Source of the DNA: Chloroflexota bacterium | Lineage (GTDB): Bacteria > Chloroflexota > Anaerolineae > Aggregatilineales > Phototrophicaceae | Reading direction: 5' to 3' | DNA: 64,000 nt | Assembly: GCA_026706455.1 (NCBI GenBank) | Contig: JAPOYS010000129.1 | Coordinates: 24,425 to 88,424 of the forward strand | In this document: piece after piece, positions 19,529 through 27,883 of the stretch | Layout: the number at the start of each line of letters is the position of its first letter | How positions within the stretch are numbered: the stretch's first letter is position 1 | The notes under the pieces: model-generated | Databases searched by the model: none | What the model was told of the DNA's origin: nothing | The model's input: only the letters and a program-made list of their open reading frames with translations | Program-made: the position numbers and the translations under genes

Positions 19529-20508
19529 CTACCGTAAGCCGAAAACGTCCGTAGCGAACTGTGCATAAACCAAAATGGCGGCGACTAGGATGAGGACGAC
19601 GGCAAGAAAATAGACAAGCATCCTTCTAGCGCGGAGTGTTTGCCGCGAATCTGTAAGCTGCATTTTCGACGGCTGCGTGTCTGGGCATACTTGTGTCGCC
19701 GGCTTGCTGAAGGCTGAATGCGCGCTCGGCGCCTGTTGAGCCGGCAACACTGCGGATTCACTGGATTGCCCATTCGCTGGGGCTTGGCGGGAGCGCGGCT
19801 GTTGCTTCGCCAAGTTTTTGATTTCTTGCAATTGTGACTCATCCAGTCGAAACCATTCCCAGTCCTTGTAAGGGCGCGTTCGGCAGGATTGAAATCGCTT
19901 GTGCAGAAAAGCCTCGGTTTCTTTCACCCGCTCGCTTTGCAGGATGTGAACATATTCCACATCGCCCGATGCCTTTTCCTCCAAATACTTGATGCGCTTG
20001 AGGGGATGACTCGTATACCCGATTTTGTAGTCTTCGGTGTAATGATCTTCAGGACATAAACGTAACCGCTCGGCAGTCGCTGTTTTGGCAAATGTTTATA
20101 GAAGCCGCCGGCAAAATATTTCAGATTCCAGCGTTCCAACTGTTCTGAGTCAACATCAATATGCCGCGAACAGTGCGCGGTGAATTGATCCAGGTCGCGC
20201 AATTGCGCGCTGTCCAAGCGGAACCAGCCACGGTGGTTGCGAATCCAGGACTTCTTATACCGTTGATGGAGCTGCTTCCTTAATCCAACCGCTTCGTCCG
20301 TCCTTAGTATGCGAACAAGCCTATATCGTTTCGCCGATTTGTTGCGCCAAAACTTTATGAGGGATTTGGGAAGATCGGCGCTCTCAATCAAGTGATTGCC
20401 GGTCTTCAAGTCATGGAGGATGCAGACGTAACCCCTCGGTTGCCGAAGACTAGGCAGTCTCTCGCAGCGATTGACAGGGATGCTCGATATCTTCCACCGC
20501 GTCTGCAA
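19529..20508 (-). pseudogene. T5orf172/GIY-YIG-like tandem-domain membrane protein, frameshifted (copy 3)
   Basis: Two overlapping frames together encode one protein of about 326 residues. Frame 1, from TTG 20508 (GAAGGGTG upstream), encodes a first T5orf172-like domain (PRGYVCILHDL ... RGWFRLDSAQLRDL) and the start of a second (PSGYVYVLKII). Frame 2 then continues the second domain with DYKIGYTSHPLKRIKYLEE, KETEAFLHKRF and WEWFRLDESQLQEI, and ends with a Gln/Pro/Ser linker and a membrane helix (MLVYFLAVVLILVAAILVYA). The shift falls at about 20036-20050; removing one GT of the GTGT at 20037-20040, or adding one base, restores the frame. Domain 2 is the most canonical of all copies. Sequencing error, recent mutation or programmed shift are all possible. 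Confidence 0.72.
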
Positions 20509-20694
20509 AGCGGTTCACCCTTCCATGACAGTAAAGCTAAATCAATATAGCGCAAGACTTGGCGCCTGTCTAGCTGAGCGCCGCCTGTTTAGTCTCCCGA
20601 TGCCAGCAGCCGGGGGTACGGCGCACTGTCCCTGTCGCCCCTTCTCTGCTACCCTCCCCACCTCACACCCACCCAATCCCAACAGGAGACCCCC

Positions 20695-21219
20695 ATGCCC
20701 AAGCAATACGCCCGCCCGCCCGCCATGACCATCGACCCCAAGAAGACCTACCGCGCCGTCATGCAAACCAGCAAGGGCGCGATCAACATTGACCTCTTCG
20801 CCGACCGCGCGCCGATCACCGTCAACAACTTCGTCTTCCTGGCGCGCGACGGCTTCTACGACGGCGTAATCTTCCACCGCGTTCTCGACGGCTTCATGGC
20901 GCAGGGCGGCGACCCCACCGGCAGCGGCCGCGGCGGACCCGGGTATCGCTGGGATGATGAGCCAGCGGCGCTATCGATCCCCCACGATGCGCCGGGCACC
21001 CTGAGCATGGCGAACGCCGGACCCAACACCAATGGCTCCCAGTTCTTCATCACCTTCGCGCCCACGCCGCATCTTAACGGCCGGCACGCCGTATTTGGGC
21101 GGGTCGCCGACGCGCCCAGCCTGGATGTGCTCAACGCGCTGCAAAGAATCGACCCGCAACGACCGAACGCGTCAGTCCTGGCCGACCAGATTACGCTGGT
21201 GTCGATCGAAGAATCGTAG
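20695..21219 (+). CDS. Cyclophilin-type peptidyl-prolyl cis-trans isomerase
   Basis: This enzyme isomerises Xaa-Pro bonds and assists folding. The 174-residue product has the compact bacterial cyclophilin pattern: [65 protein letters not shown] and [12 protein letters not shown]. The catalytic Arg (FHRV) and the Phe/Gln positions (FMAQGG, QFFIT) are present. ATG 20695 has AGGAG 8 nt upstream. No signal peptide is seen, so it is cytoplasmic. It is divergent from the frameshifted T5orf172 gene and likely monocistronic. Confidence 0.95.
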   Translation: MPKQYARPPAMTIDPKKTYRAVMQTSKGAINIDLFADRAPITVNNFVFLARDGFYDGVIFHRVLDGFMAQGGDPTGSGRGGPGYRWDDEPAALSIPHDAPGTLSMANAGPNTNGSQFFITFAPTPHLNGRHAVFGRVADAPSLDVLNALQRIDPQRPNASVLADQITLVSIEES

Positions 21220-21582
21220 CCCGGCCCAAGGCGGCCGCGAGCGGATACGCCGCCTTCCGCAGACCTAACAGCTCTCGCCGAGCGATGGCATGTCGTTCGC
21301 GTCATTGATGCGTGCGGGTTATCGCTTTGGCTCAGCCAATTGCCGCTGCCCCAGCCAAGCGCTGGGCGCGCGCAGTGTACGCTGGAGTAAACGAAACGCT
21401 TACATGCTTGCTAGCGCCGTGGTTCTGCCGCTCTTGCATTGTCGCCAATCTATTGGCAGCGTTGACAATTGTGGTAACATAGCCAGATATTCGCTGAAGC
21501 ATAAAACTTAAAATGCTAGGATTATTTGTTTCATAATTATGTCGGAGTCTGCGCAATACCTGCTTCATCGAAAGGTCTTGAG
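21220..21582. other. 363-bp intergenic region upstream of the SARP-like regulator
   Basis: No convincing gene is seen. The region holds a candidate promoter (21462-21491) and an AT-richer stretch close to the regulator. An upstream in-frame start at 21526 has no Shine-Dalgarno. Confidence 0.5.
21462..21491 (+). promoter_or_regulatory. Candidate promoter of the SARP-like regulator
   Basis: TTGACA (21462-21467), an 18-bp spacer and GATATT (21486-21491) lie about 90 bp upstream of ATG 21583. The -35 is perfect and the -10 is moderate. Confidence 0.45.
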
Positions 21583-22875
21583 ATGTTAGCGCATACAGTC
21601 ACAGGCCTCTCCTTCGAGTCCTTCAGAGCGTCTTCCGAAGGCAAGAAGGTGATTCTGCTTTATCCCTGGACGAATCATCGAAATATCTTTCTCAGTTATT
21701 TCCTGAATGATCTCGATGAAGGCTTGCTCTATTATCGGCTGCCCCAAGGTTCAGGCGGTTTGGCAAATTGGCTGCGCGGGCTGCTTGACGAGATGCGGGT
21801 TGTGTCGCCGGGCTTTGGGCAAACGCTTGCGGGTTCGCTGACCGATGGCGCGGCTGTGGAAATGGGCGCGGCTTTGGCGGCCGATCTGGGCGCGCTCGAC
21901 CAGGATCGCGTCGTCCTGTACCTCGATGAACTGGACAGGATACCGCAAGACGAGGAATTCCGTCAGTTCATGAATGCGCTGATCGCGCGTCTGCCGGCGA
22001 AGGCGCAACTGGCGGTAAATTCTCGCTTGCTGACCTACGATCCCTGGATCAGTTGGGTGAATCGCGATGAGGTAGTTGTCTTGGGTACGGAGCATCGCAG
22101 CAGCAACTTGTTATTCACCAGAGAAAGCAGCTTGAAACCGCAGTTGGAGGTTTACGCATTCGGGCGGGGCCACGCTGTTTCCAACGGTCGCGAGATTAGC
22201 AGTTGGGATGGCGCCCTGCCGCGCAACCTCTTCTTCTACTTCGTGGATAACCCCTTGGTCACGCGCGATCAGATTTTTGAGATATTCTGGCCCAAGCTGT
22301 CCATTCGCGACGCGACCAATGTATTTCATGTGACCAAACGAAAAATCACCGAACGGATATCCGCCTATGTCGACGACGGCAAAAATTATGAATTGACCAA
22401 TTATTCAACCGGCTTTTATGTGCCGAGCGAAAAGATAGTCCGCCATTACGATGTGGCCGATTTTGAACAGGCGATGGAAGGCGCGCTCCTTACGAACGAC
22501 GCGCACGAACGGGAACTGCTATATCTGCGAGCGATCGAAATATACAAGGCGCCATTTTTGCATCCGGTGAAATTGCCTTGGGTGGAAGTTCGGCGCAACC
22601 AGCTTAAAGCCATGTACGCCGAGGCCTTGATTGGCATGGCGCGTTTGAAATCCGACCAAGAGGCCTGGGACGAGGCGCTCGGCTACTATGCCCGCGCGCT
22701 TAAGGAGGCGCCGCATAGAGAAGACATTCATCGGGGCGCCATGCAGATGTACATCAACTTGGGACGAAACGCCGACGCGCAGCAGCAATATGTTCTCTTC
22801 GAGCGTATGCTCAAGAGAAAATTGGGTGTTAAGCCGTCGCGCGAAACTCAGGCGCTGCTGGCACAACTGGCCTGA
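21583..22875 (+). CDS. SARP/BTAD-family transcriptional regulator with a degenerate ATPase-like domain
   Basis: The 430-residue protein has three parts. The N-terminal part (about 1-180) looks like a STAND/AAA-type ATPase remnant: it has a hydrophobic KVILLYPW strand and a Walker-B-like RVVLYLDELDRI, but no GxxxxGK(S/T) loop. A winged-helix DNA-binding domain of OmpR type follows (about 185-290; LPRNLFFYFVDNPLVTRDQIFEIFWP, YELTNYSTGFYVP). The C-terminal TPR-like BTAD domain (about 300-430) includes ELLYLRAIEIYKAPFL and RKLGVKPSRETQALLAQL. ATG 21583 is chosen because AAAGG precedes it; the longer frame from 21526 lacks a ribosome site. Target genes are unknown. Confidence 0.8.
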   Translation: MLAHTVTGLSFESFRASSEGKKVILLYPWTNHRNIFLSYFLNDLDEGLLYYRLPQGSGGLANWLRGLLDEMRVVSPGFGQTLAGSLTDGAAVEMGAALAADLGALDQDRVVLYLDELDRIPQDEEFRQFMNALIARLPAKAQLAVNSRLLTYDPWISWVNRDEVVVLGTEHRSSNLLFTRESSLKPQLEVYAFGRGHAVSNGREISSWDGALPRNLFFYFVDNPLVTRDQIFEIFWPKLSIRDATNVFHVTKRKITERISAYVDDGKNYELTNYSTGFYVPSEKIVRHYDVADFEQAMEGALLTNDAHERELLYLRAIEIYKAPFLHPVKLPWVEVRRNQLKAMYAEALIGMARLKSDQEAWDEALGYYARALKEAPHREDIHRGAMQMYINLGRNADAQQQYVLFERMLKRKLGVKPSRETQALLAQLA

Positions 22876-22995
22876 CCCGAATTAGGCTGAAACCGGCCTG
22901 CTCGCTTTCGGCTAAGCGCGTACAATGTTCGCAGGCGCAATTGATGGCGACCCGCCCGCAACAGCGCGCAGGCTGAAGAGAAACAGGCGAAGCTG

Positions 22996-23445
22996 ATGTT
23001 GCCTAATCAGTCCGACCATGAGAACCGCAGACAACTGAGCCCAGCGGCCGAGAACAGCCCGGTCGGCGAGCAGCGAGGCGTGCTGCTCGCGTCTCTGCTG
23101 ATGTTCATCGTCGGCTGGGGCGGGCTGCTGTATTTGATTGTTTCTACTCGTCCGCGGATCGGCGGCGAGATCTGGCTTTTCTTCATATTGCTGCAAATTG
23201 CGGTGACCGGCACGGCTATCCCGCTTTTGCGCCTGATTAGCCAGCGCCTGGCCTCCGCCGACGATCCCGTACCGCTGACCGGCGTTGTGGTCCGCCGCAG
23301 CGTGTGGATCGGCATCATCGCCGTCACTTGCTTCTGGCTGATGATCCCTCGCTATCTTTCGCCGCCTGCCATCTTGGTGGTTGTCCTGCTCTTTGTCGTC
23401 ATTGAGGTTTTCCTGCGCAATCGAGAACTGGCAAATGAGCGATAA
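22996..23445 (+). CDS. Four-helix membrane protein upstream of selA
   Basis: The 149-residue product has a polar N-terminus and about four membrane helices in two pairs (GVLLASLLMFIVGWGGLLYL, WLFFILLQIAVTGTAIPLL, WIGIIAVTCFWLMIP, AILVVVLLFVVIEVFL). No known family is recognised. Its end overlaps the selA start by 11 bp, so they are one transcription unit and are translationally coupled. In Chloroflexota-like genomes such small membrane proteins are usually of unknown role. Confidence 0.65.
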   Translation: MLPNQSDHENRRQLSPAAENSPVGEQRGVLLASLLMFIVGWGGLLYLIVSTRPRIGGEIWLFFILLQIAVTGTAIPLLRLISQRLASADDPVPLTGVVVRRSVWIGIIAVTCFWLMIPRYLSPPAILVVVLLFVVIEVFLRNRELANER

Positions 23446-24793
23446 ACAGGCTCTGCTGCGGCGCCTGCCCTCGGTGGATTCCTTGCTTGCCCAGAGAGCC
23501 GTACATGAACTGACGCAGATTTATGGGCGTGGTCTGGTGGTCGAGGCTCTGCGCGCGCAACTGGCTGACACCCGACGGGAGTTGCTGGAATCACAACGGA
23601 CCGATTTCCGCGAGAGCGCGCTAATCGACAGCATTGAGCAAAGTCTGCGCCGCCGTCATAAAACAACATTGAGCCCGGTCATCAACGCAACCGGGGTCAT
23701 CATCCATACCAATCTGGGAAGAGCGCTTCTTTCAGTCAGCGCGCAAGGGGCGATGGCGTCGGCGGCCCGCGCCTACAATACATTGGAGTTTGATCTGGAG
23801 ACGGGCGCGCGTGGCAGCCGGCTGATTCACGCCGCGCGCATCCTGCGCGATCTGACCGGCGCCGAAGACGCCCTGGTGGTCAACAACAACGCCTCGGCTC
23901 TGATCCTCATCCTCAGCGCGCTGGCAAAAGGCCGCGAAGTTGTCATTTCGCGCGGCCAATTGGTGGAGATCGGCGGCGGCTTCCGCATACCGGCGATCAT
24001 GCGCGAGAGCGGCGCGGCTCTCGTTGAGGTGGGCACGACCAATCGCACGCGCATAGACGACTACGCTGAAGCGCTCAACGAACGTTCGGCGATGATCCTG
24101 CGCGCGCACGCATCGAACTTCAAGCAAATTGGATTCGTCCAGCAGCCAGCCCTGACCGAATTGACCGCCTTGGCGCGCGCCCGGGGTGTACTGGCGGTTG
24201 ATGATCTAGGCAGCGGCGCCTTGATCGATACCGCCCCTTTCGGGCTGGATCATGAGCCGACGGTTCAGGAGAGCGTCGCTGCCGGCGCTGACCTCGTCTG
24301 CTTCAGCGGGGACAAGCTGCTCGGCGGTCCCCAAGCCGGCATCATAGTGGGCAGCGCGAGCGCGCTGGCGAAACTCAAGAGTCATCCGCTGGCGCGCGCC
24401 TTGCGCGTCGACAAGTTGACCTACGCCGCCATGATCGCTACGCTTGAACATTATCGGCGCGGTGATGCGCTGGAACAGATCCCCGTCTGGCGGATGATCG
24501 CCTGTTCACTCGGGGATATCCGAGCGCAGGCGGAGTCCTGGTCGGCTCAAGTCGGCGGATCGGTCATCAGCGGCGAATCGGCCGTGGGTGGCGGCAGCTT
24601 GCCTGGTACGGCGCTTCCGACCGCGTTGCTCGCCATCGATTGTGCCTCGCCGCAGCGCGCTTTGGAGCAGCTGCGTCGTGCCGACCCGCCGGTGATCGCC
24701 CGTATCGCGGAGAACCGCGTGCTCTTGGACCCGCGCACGGTTTTGCCTGAGCAAGAAGCGGACCTCTTGCAAGCGCTCCAGTCCATCAATTGA
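23435..24793 (+). CDS. selA: L-seryl-tRNA(Sec) selenium transferase
   Basis: SelA is a PLP enzyme that converts Ser-tRNA(Sec) to Sec-tRNA(Sec) with selenophosphate. The 452-residue product has NATGVIIHTNLGRALLS, AEDALVVNNNASALILIL, VISRGQLVEIGGGFRIPAIM, ALVEVGTTNRT and the PLP-lysine motif CFSGDKLLGGPQAGIIVG. The N-terminal RRLPSVDSLLAQRAV helix typical of bacterial SelA is also there. ATG 23435 gives the standard start MSDKQALLRRLPSVD and overlaps the upstream membrane-protein gene. selB, selD and tRNA-Sec are not in the window, so whether selenocysteine is used must be checked elsewhere in the genome. Confidence 0.93.
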   Translation: MSDKQALLRRLPSVDSLLAQRAVHELTQIYGRGLVVEALRAQLADTRRELLESQRTDFRESALIDSIEQSLRRRHKTTLSPVINATGVIIHTNLGRALLSVSAQGAMASAARAYNTLEFDLETGARGSRLIHAARILRDLTGAEDALVVNNNASALILILSALAKGREVVISRGQLVEIGGGFRIPAIMRESGAALVEVGTTNRTRIDDYAEALNERSAMILRAHASNFKQIGFVQQPALTELTALARARGVLAVDDLGSGALIDTAPFGLDHEPTVQESVAAGADLVCFSGDKLLGGPQAGIIVGSASALAKLKSHPLARALRVDKLTYAAMIATLEHYRRGDALEQIPVWRMIACSLGDIRAQAESWSAQVGGSVISGESAVGGGSLPGTALPTALLAIDCASPQRALEQLRRADPPVIARIAENRVLLDPRTVLPEQEADLLQALQSIN

Positions 24794-24881
24794 AGCAGCG
24801 CCTAATTTCCTGTTAAACTTCTACCACTAGACCAGGCGGGGCGCGCAGGGCGTTTCGCCGGCTTCCATTAGGAGTTGGAGC

Positions 24882-26129
24882 ATGAAATCAGATCTCGATC
24901 GGCTGATGCGCGATCGCAAACTGGACGCCTTTATCGTCACCGGCGGCGAGGAATTCAATGCGGCGCGCTACTACCTAAGTGACGGCGCGCCTATCACTCA
25001 TGGAACGATCTTCAAGCTTGTTGATAGACGGGCTTTGCTGGCTTGCAGCCGCATGGAACTGGAAGAGGCGGCGAAATCGGGCTTGGAGGTCAAGACTGAC
25101 GCCGAACTCGGTTACCACCAGCGGCTGCAGGAGGCGGAAGGCGACAGCTTGCGGGCGACCGTGCTATTCTGGTCCGATGTCTTGGCGCGTCTTGGGTTGC
25201 GCGAGGGGCGCGTCGGTCTTTACGGAACCTGGCAAGTCAACAAGACGATCGCGCTTTACCAGATGTTGACGGCTGAGCTCGCTCAATACGAGTTCCTGGC
25301 GGAAGCCGAGGGGACGCTGATTGAAGAAGCCATGCTCACGAAAGACGCCGATGAGATCCGGTGCATCCGCTCGGTGGCGCAGCGAACCAATGACGTGATG
25401 GAAAAGGCTTGGGAATTCATCGCTGGCTTGCGGCGCGCTGGCGACTCCCTGCTCGACGGGGCTGGCCAGCCTGTAACCATTGGCGATGTCAAGGAGCTTG
25501 TGCGGCGCGAGCTGATGGCGCGCGGGTTGGAAGACACGGGCATGATTTTTGCGCAGGGGCGCGCGGCCGGCTTCCCGCATAGCCGGGGCGAGGCCGATAT
25601 GCCGCTGCGCGCCGGGCAGACTATCGTTTTCGACCTATTCCCGCGTGAGCTCGGCGGCGGTTATCATCATGATATGACTCGCACATGGTGCATAGGCTAT
25701 GCGCCGCCGGACGCGCAGGCGGCTTACGATACGGTTATGGAAGCATTCGATATTTCTGTCGAGGCATTCGGCCTCAACAAGCCGACGCATCTGATGCAAG
25801 AAGCGGTACTCGACTATTTTGAAGGCGCTGGGCACGCCACCATCCGTTCGAACTCAAGCACAATGGAGGGCTATTTGCATACCTTGGGTCACGGGGTGGG
25901 CATTGATATCCACGAGCGTCCCTCGATCAGTCACCTGCGCCGCGACGAACTGTGTCAAATCGGAAATATCTTGACCATAGAGCCCGGCTTGTATTATCCT
26001 GAGCGTGGATTTGGCGTACGGGTGGAAGACCTGTTTGTCGTTAATGAGAATGGCGAGCTTGAATCGCTGACGCCATTTCGCAAAGACCTGGTAATTCCCT
26101 TGCAAGATGACGGTGGGGCAGCGCAATGA
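24882..26129 (+). CDS. M24-family metallopeptidase (Xaa-Pro aminopeptidase-like)
   Basis: The 415-residue protein has a creatinase-like N-terminal domain (to about 150) and a pita-bread catalytic domain. The five metal ligands are visible: Asp in IVFDLFP, Asp in YHHDMTRT, His in HTLGHGVGIDIHE, Glu in TIEPGLYY and Glu in VRVEDLFV. These define the M24B aminopeptidase-P/prolidase group. The substrate is unknown. ATG 24882 has AGGAG upstream, and the stop overlaps the next gene as ATGA (26126-26129), so the reductase is translationally coupled to it. Confidence 0.9.
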   Translation: MKSDLDRLMRDRKLDAFIVTGGEEFNAARYYLSDGAPITHGTIFKLVDRRALLACSRMELEEAAKSGLEVKTDAELGYHQRLQEAEGDSLRATVLFWSDVLARLGLREGRVGLYGTWQVNKTIALYQMLTAELAQYEFLAEAEGTLIEEAMLTKDADEIRCIRSVAQRTNDVMEKAWEFIAGLRRAGDSLLDGAGQPVTIGDVKELVRRELMARGLEDTGMIFAQGRAAGFPHSRGEADMPLRAGQTIVFDLFPRELGGGYHHDMTRTWCIGYAPPDAQAAYDTVMEAFDISVEAFGLNKPTHLMQEAVLDYFEGAGHATIRSNSSTMEGYLHTLGHGVGIDIHERPSISHLRRDELCQIGNILTIEPGLYYPERGFGVRVEDLFVVNENGELESLTPFRKDLVIPLQDDGGAAQ

Positions 26130-27544
26130 CGAACATGGCAGCGCAAATTCGTGTGGCGATTATCGGCTCCGGTCCTTCCGGCTTTTACGCCGCCGATCAT
26201 CTCTTAAAGCAGAGCGCCCCTGAAATCCATGTCGATATGTATGAGCGCTTGCCAACGCCCTTTGGTTTGGTGCGTGGCGGCGTCGCGCCTGACCACGCGA
26301 AAATCAAGTCCGTCACCAAGCTCTACAGTCGCATCGCGTCGCACGAGCGCTTCCGTTTCTTCGGCAATATCGAGTTTGGCAAGGATGTCAGCCGCTTTGA
26401 TCTCGGCGATCATTACCACGGCATCATTTACGCGGTTGGCGCGCAGACGGATCGGAAGCTAGGCATAGCGGGCGAGGATTTGACGAACAGCTACGCCGCG
26501 ACCGAGTTTGTCGGCTGGTACAACGGTCATCCCGATTATCACGATTGTGATTTCGATTTGACTGGCATCAAGCGCGTAGCCGTGATTGGCGTGGGCAACG
26601 TGGCGATGGATGTCGCGCGCATCCTGGCGCGGACGCCCGAAGAGTTGTACGGAACCGATATTGCTGACTACGCGCTGGCAACGCTGCGGCGCAGCGAAGT
26701 GGAGGAGATTTACATTCTCGGCCGGCGGGGACCGGCGCAGGCCGCCTTCACTAATCCCGAGATCAAAGAGCTGGGCGAGATGGCCGATGCCGATATAATC
26801 GTCGACTGCGACGACGCCTCGCTCGACGAACTGAGCGCTACGCATTTGAAGAAGGCCCGCGATCGCAGCGCCATCCGCAACGTCAAGATCCTCCAGTCTT
26901 ATGTCGATCGCGGGCTTACCGGGAAATCGCGGCGCATCATCCTGCGCTTCCTGGTATCGCCCTTCGAGATCATCGGCTCGAACAAAGTCGAAGCGATGAA
27001 GATCGTCAAGAATGAACTGTACTTGGACGACAACGGAAATCTGCGTCCGCGCGCGACCGACGAGCTCGAAACGCTGCCCTTCGATATGATATTTCGCTCA
27101 GTCGGCTATCGCGGCGTGCCGCTGCCCGATGTGCCGTTCTATGATCGCTGGGGAACGATTCCCAACGAGCAGGGACGCGTCTTAACCAAGAATGAGGGAA
27201 GAGAGCGCCTGCGAGGCAACTATGTTGTCGGTTGGATTAAACGAGGCCCTAGCGGCATTATCGGCACCAACAAACCGGACGCCATTGAGACGGCCGAGCG
27301 CTTCCTGGAGGACCTGCAGTCAGGGGATGTGCTGCAGCCGCGGGACACGCGCGCCGAATCCATCATCGAATTAGCGCGGATGCGCAAGCCGAACTTCGTT
27401 TCATTTGCCGAGTGGAAAGTCCTGGATGAGATCGAATTGCAGCGCGGCGCCGAAAGCGGGCGCAGTCGAGTCAAGTTCACGACGGTCGAAGAAATGCTGG
27501 AAGTTTTGGGCAAAGAGCCTGAATTGGCCCGCGCGGGAAAATAG
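26126..27544 (+). CDS. FprA-like NADPH-ferredoxin (adrenodoxin-type) reductase
   Basis: The 472-residue flavoprotein moves electrons between NADPH and a ferredoxin. It carries the FAD-binding VAIIGSGPSGFYAADHLL, the family signature PTPFGLVRGGVAPDHAKIKSV, the NADPH-binding VAVIGVGNVAMDVARIL with LGRRGPAQAAFTNPEIKEL, and the C-terminal VVGWIKRGPSGIIGTNKPDA. These match FprA and mitochondrial adrenodoxin reductase. It overlaps the M24 peptidase gene by 4 bp. No ferredoxin or P450 gene is adjacent, so the physiological partner is unknown. Confidence 0.92.
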   Translation: MTNMAAQIRVAIIGSGPSGFYAADHLLKQSAPEIHVDMYERLPTPFGLVRGGVAPDHAKIKSVTKLYSRIASHERFRFFGNIEFGKDVSRFDLGDHYHGIIYAVGAQTDRKLGIAGEDLTNSYAATEFVGWYNGHPDYHDCDFDLTGIKRVAVIGVGNVAMDVARILARTPEELYGTDIADYALATLRRSEVEEIYILGRRGPAQAAFTNPEIKELGEMADADIIVDCDDASLDELSATHLKKARDRSAIRNVKILQSYVDRGLTGKSRRIILRFLVSPFEIIGSNKVEAMKIVKNELYLDDNGNLRPRATDELETLPFDMIFRSVGYRGVPLPDVPFYDRWGTIPNEQGRVLTKNEGRERLRGNYVVGWIKRGPSGIIGTNKPDAIETAERFLEDLQSGDVLQPRDTRAESIIELARMRKPNFVSFAEWKVLDEIELQRGAESGRSRVKFTTVEEMLEVLGKEPELARAGK

Positions 27545-27626
27545 CCTGGTCGGGTCGGGCGCCGCGCTTCAGCGGAAACTTAGTAGAATTACCTAAAATT
27601 ACGCAGATATATTTGGGTATAACTTC

Positions 27627-27655
27627 TTGACACGCGCCTGCATTGATGTTATTCT
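27627..27655 (+). promoter_or_regulatory. Near-consensus promoter of the amidohydrolase operon
   Basis: TTGACA (27627-27632), a 17-bp spacer and TATTCT (27650-27655). Transcription is expected near 27662. It drives the three-gene operon starting at 27884. Confidence 0.65.
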
Positions 27656-27703
27656 GCGGTCAACAAGCTAAGATTATTATAGGCAGATTTATTCCGTCCC
27701 CCC

Positions 27704-27728
27704 GACGCCCCGCGCCCTGTGGGGCGTC
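27704..27728 (+). promoter_or_regulatory. Leader stem-loop upstream of the amidohydrolase operon
   Basis: GACGCCCC (27704-27711), a 9-nt loop and GGGGCGTC (27721-27728) make a perfect GC-rich stem about 45 nt into the predicted leader. There is no U-tract behind it, so it is not a simple terminator. It might protect the mRNA or be part of a larger regulatory fold. No known riboswitch class is recognised. Confidence 0.4.
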
Positions 27729-27883
27729 TCCACGTCGCCGGCCTCCTGAACTCCGTTTCATCCTGCCTACTGTGCCATATTCGCCGTCATTGCCGTTCGC
27801 GCGCGGGCATTGCTCTCTTCTCATTTGTCGCCGCATGCGCTAAGCTCGGCGGTCCTACGTTTACCCAGGTTTGGAGAGCGCCG

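Larger units (their letters stand above)
27545..27883. other. 339-bp intergenic region carrying a promoter and a leader hairpin
   Basis: No gene is seen. It holds the promoter at 27627-27655 and a perfect 8-bp stem-loop at 27704-27728. The predicted 5' leader of the amidohydrolase operon is about 220 nt, long for this genome. Confidence 0.6.
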
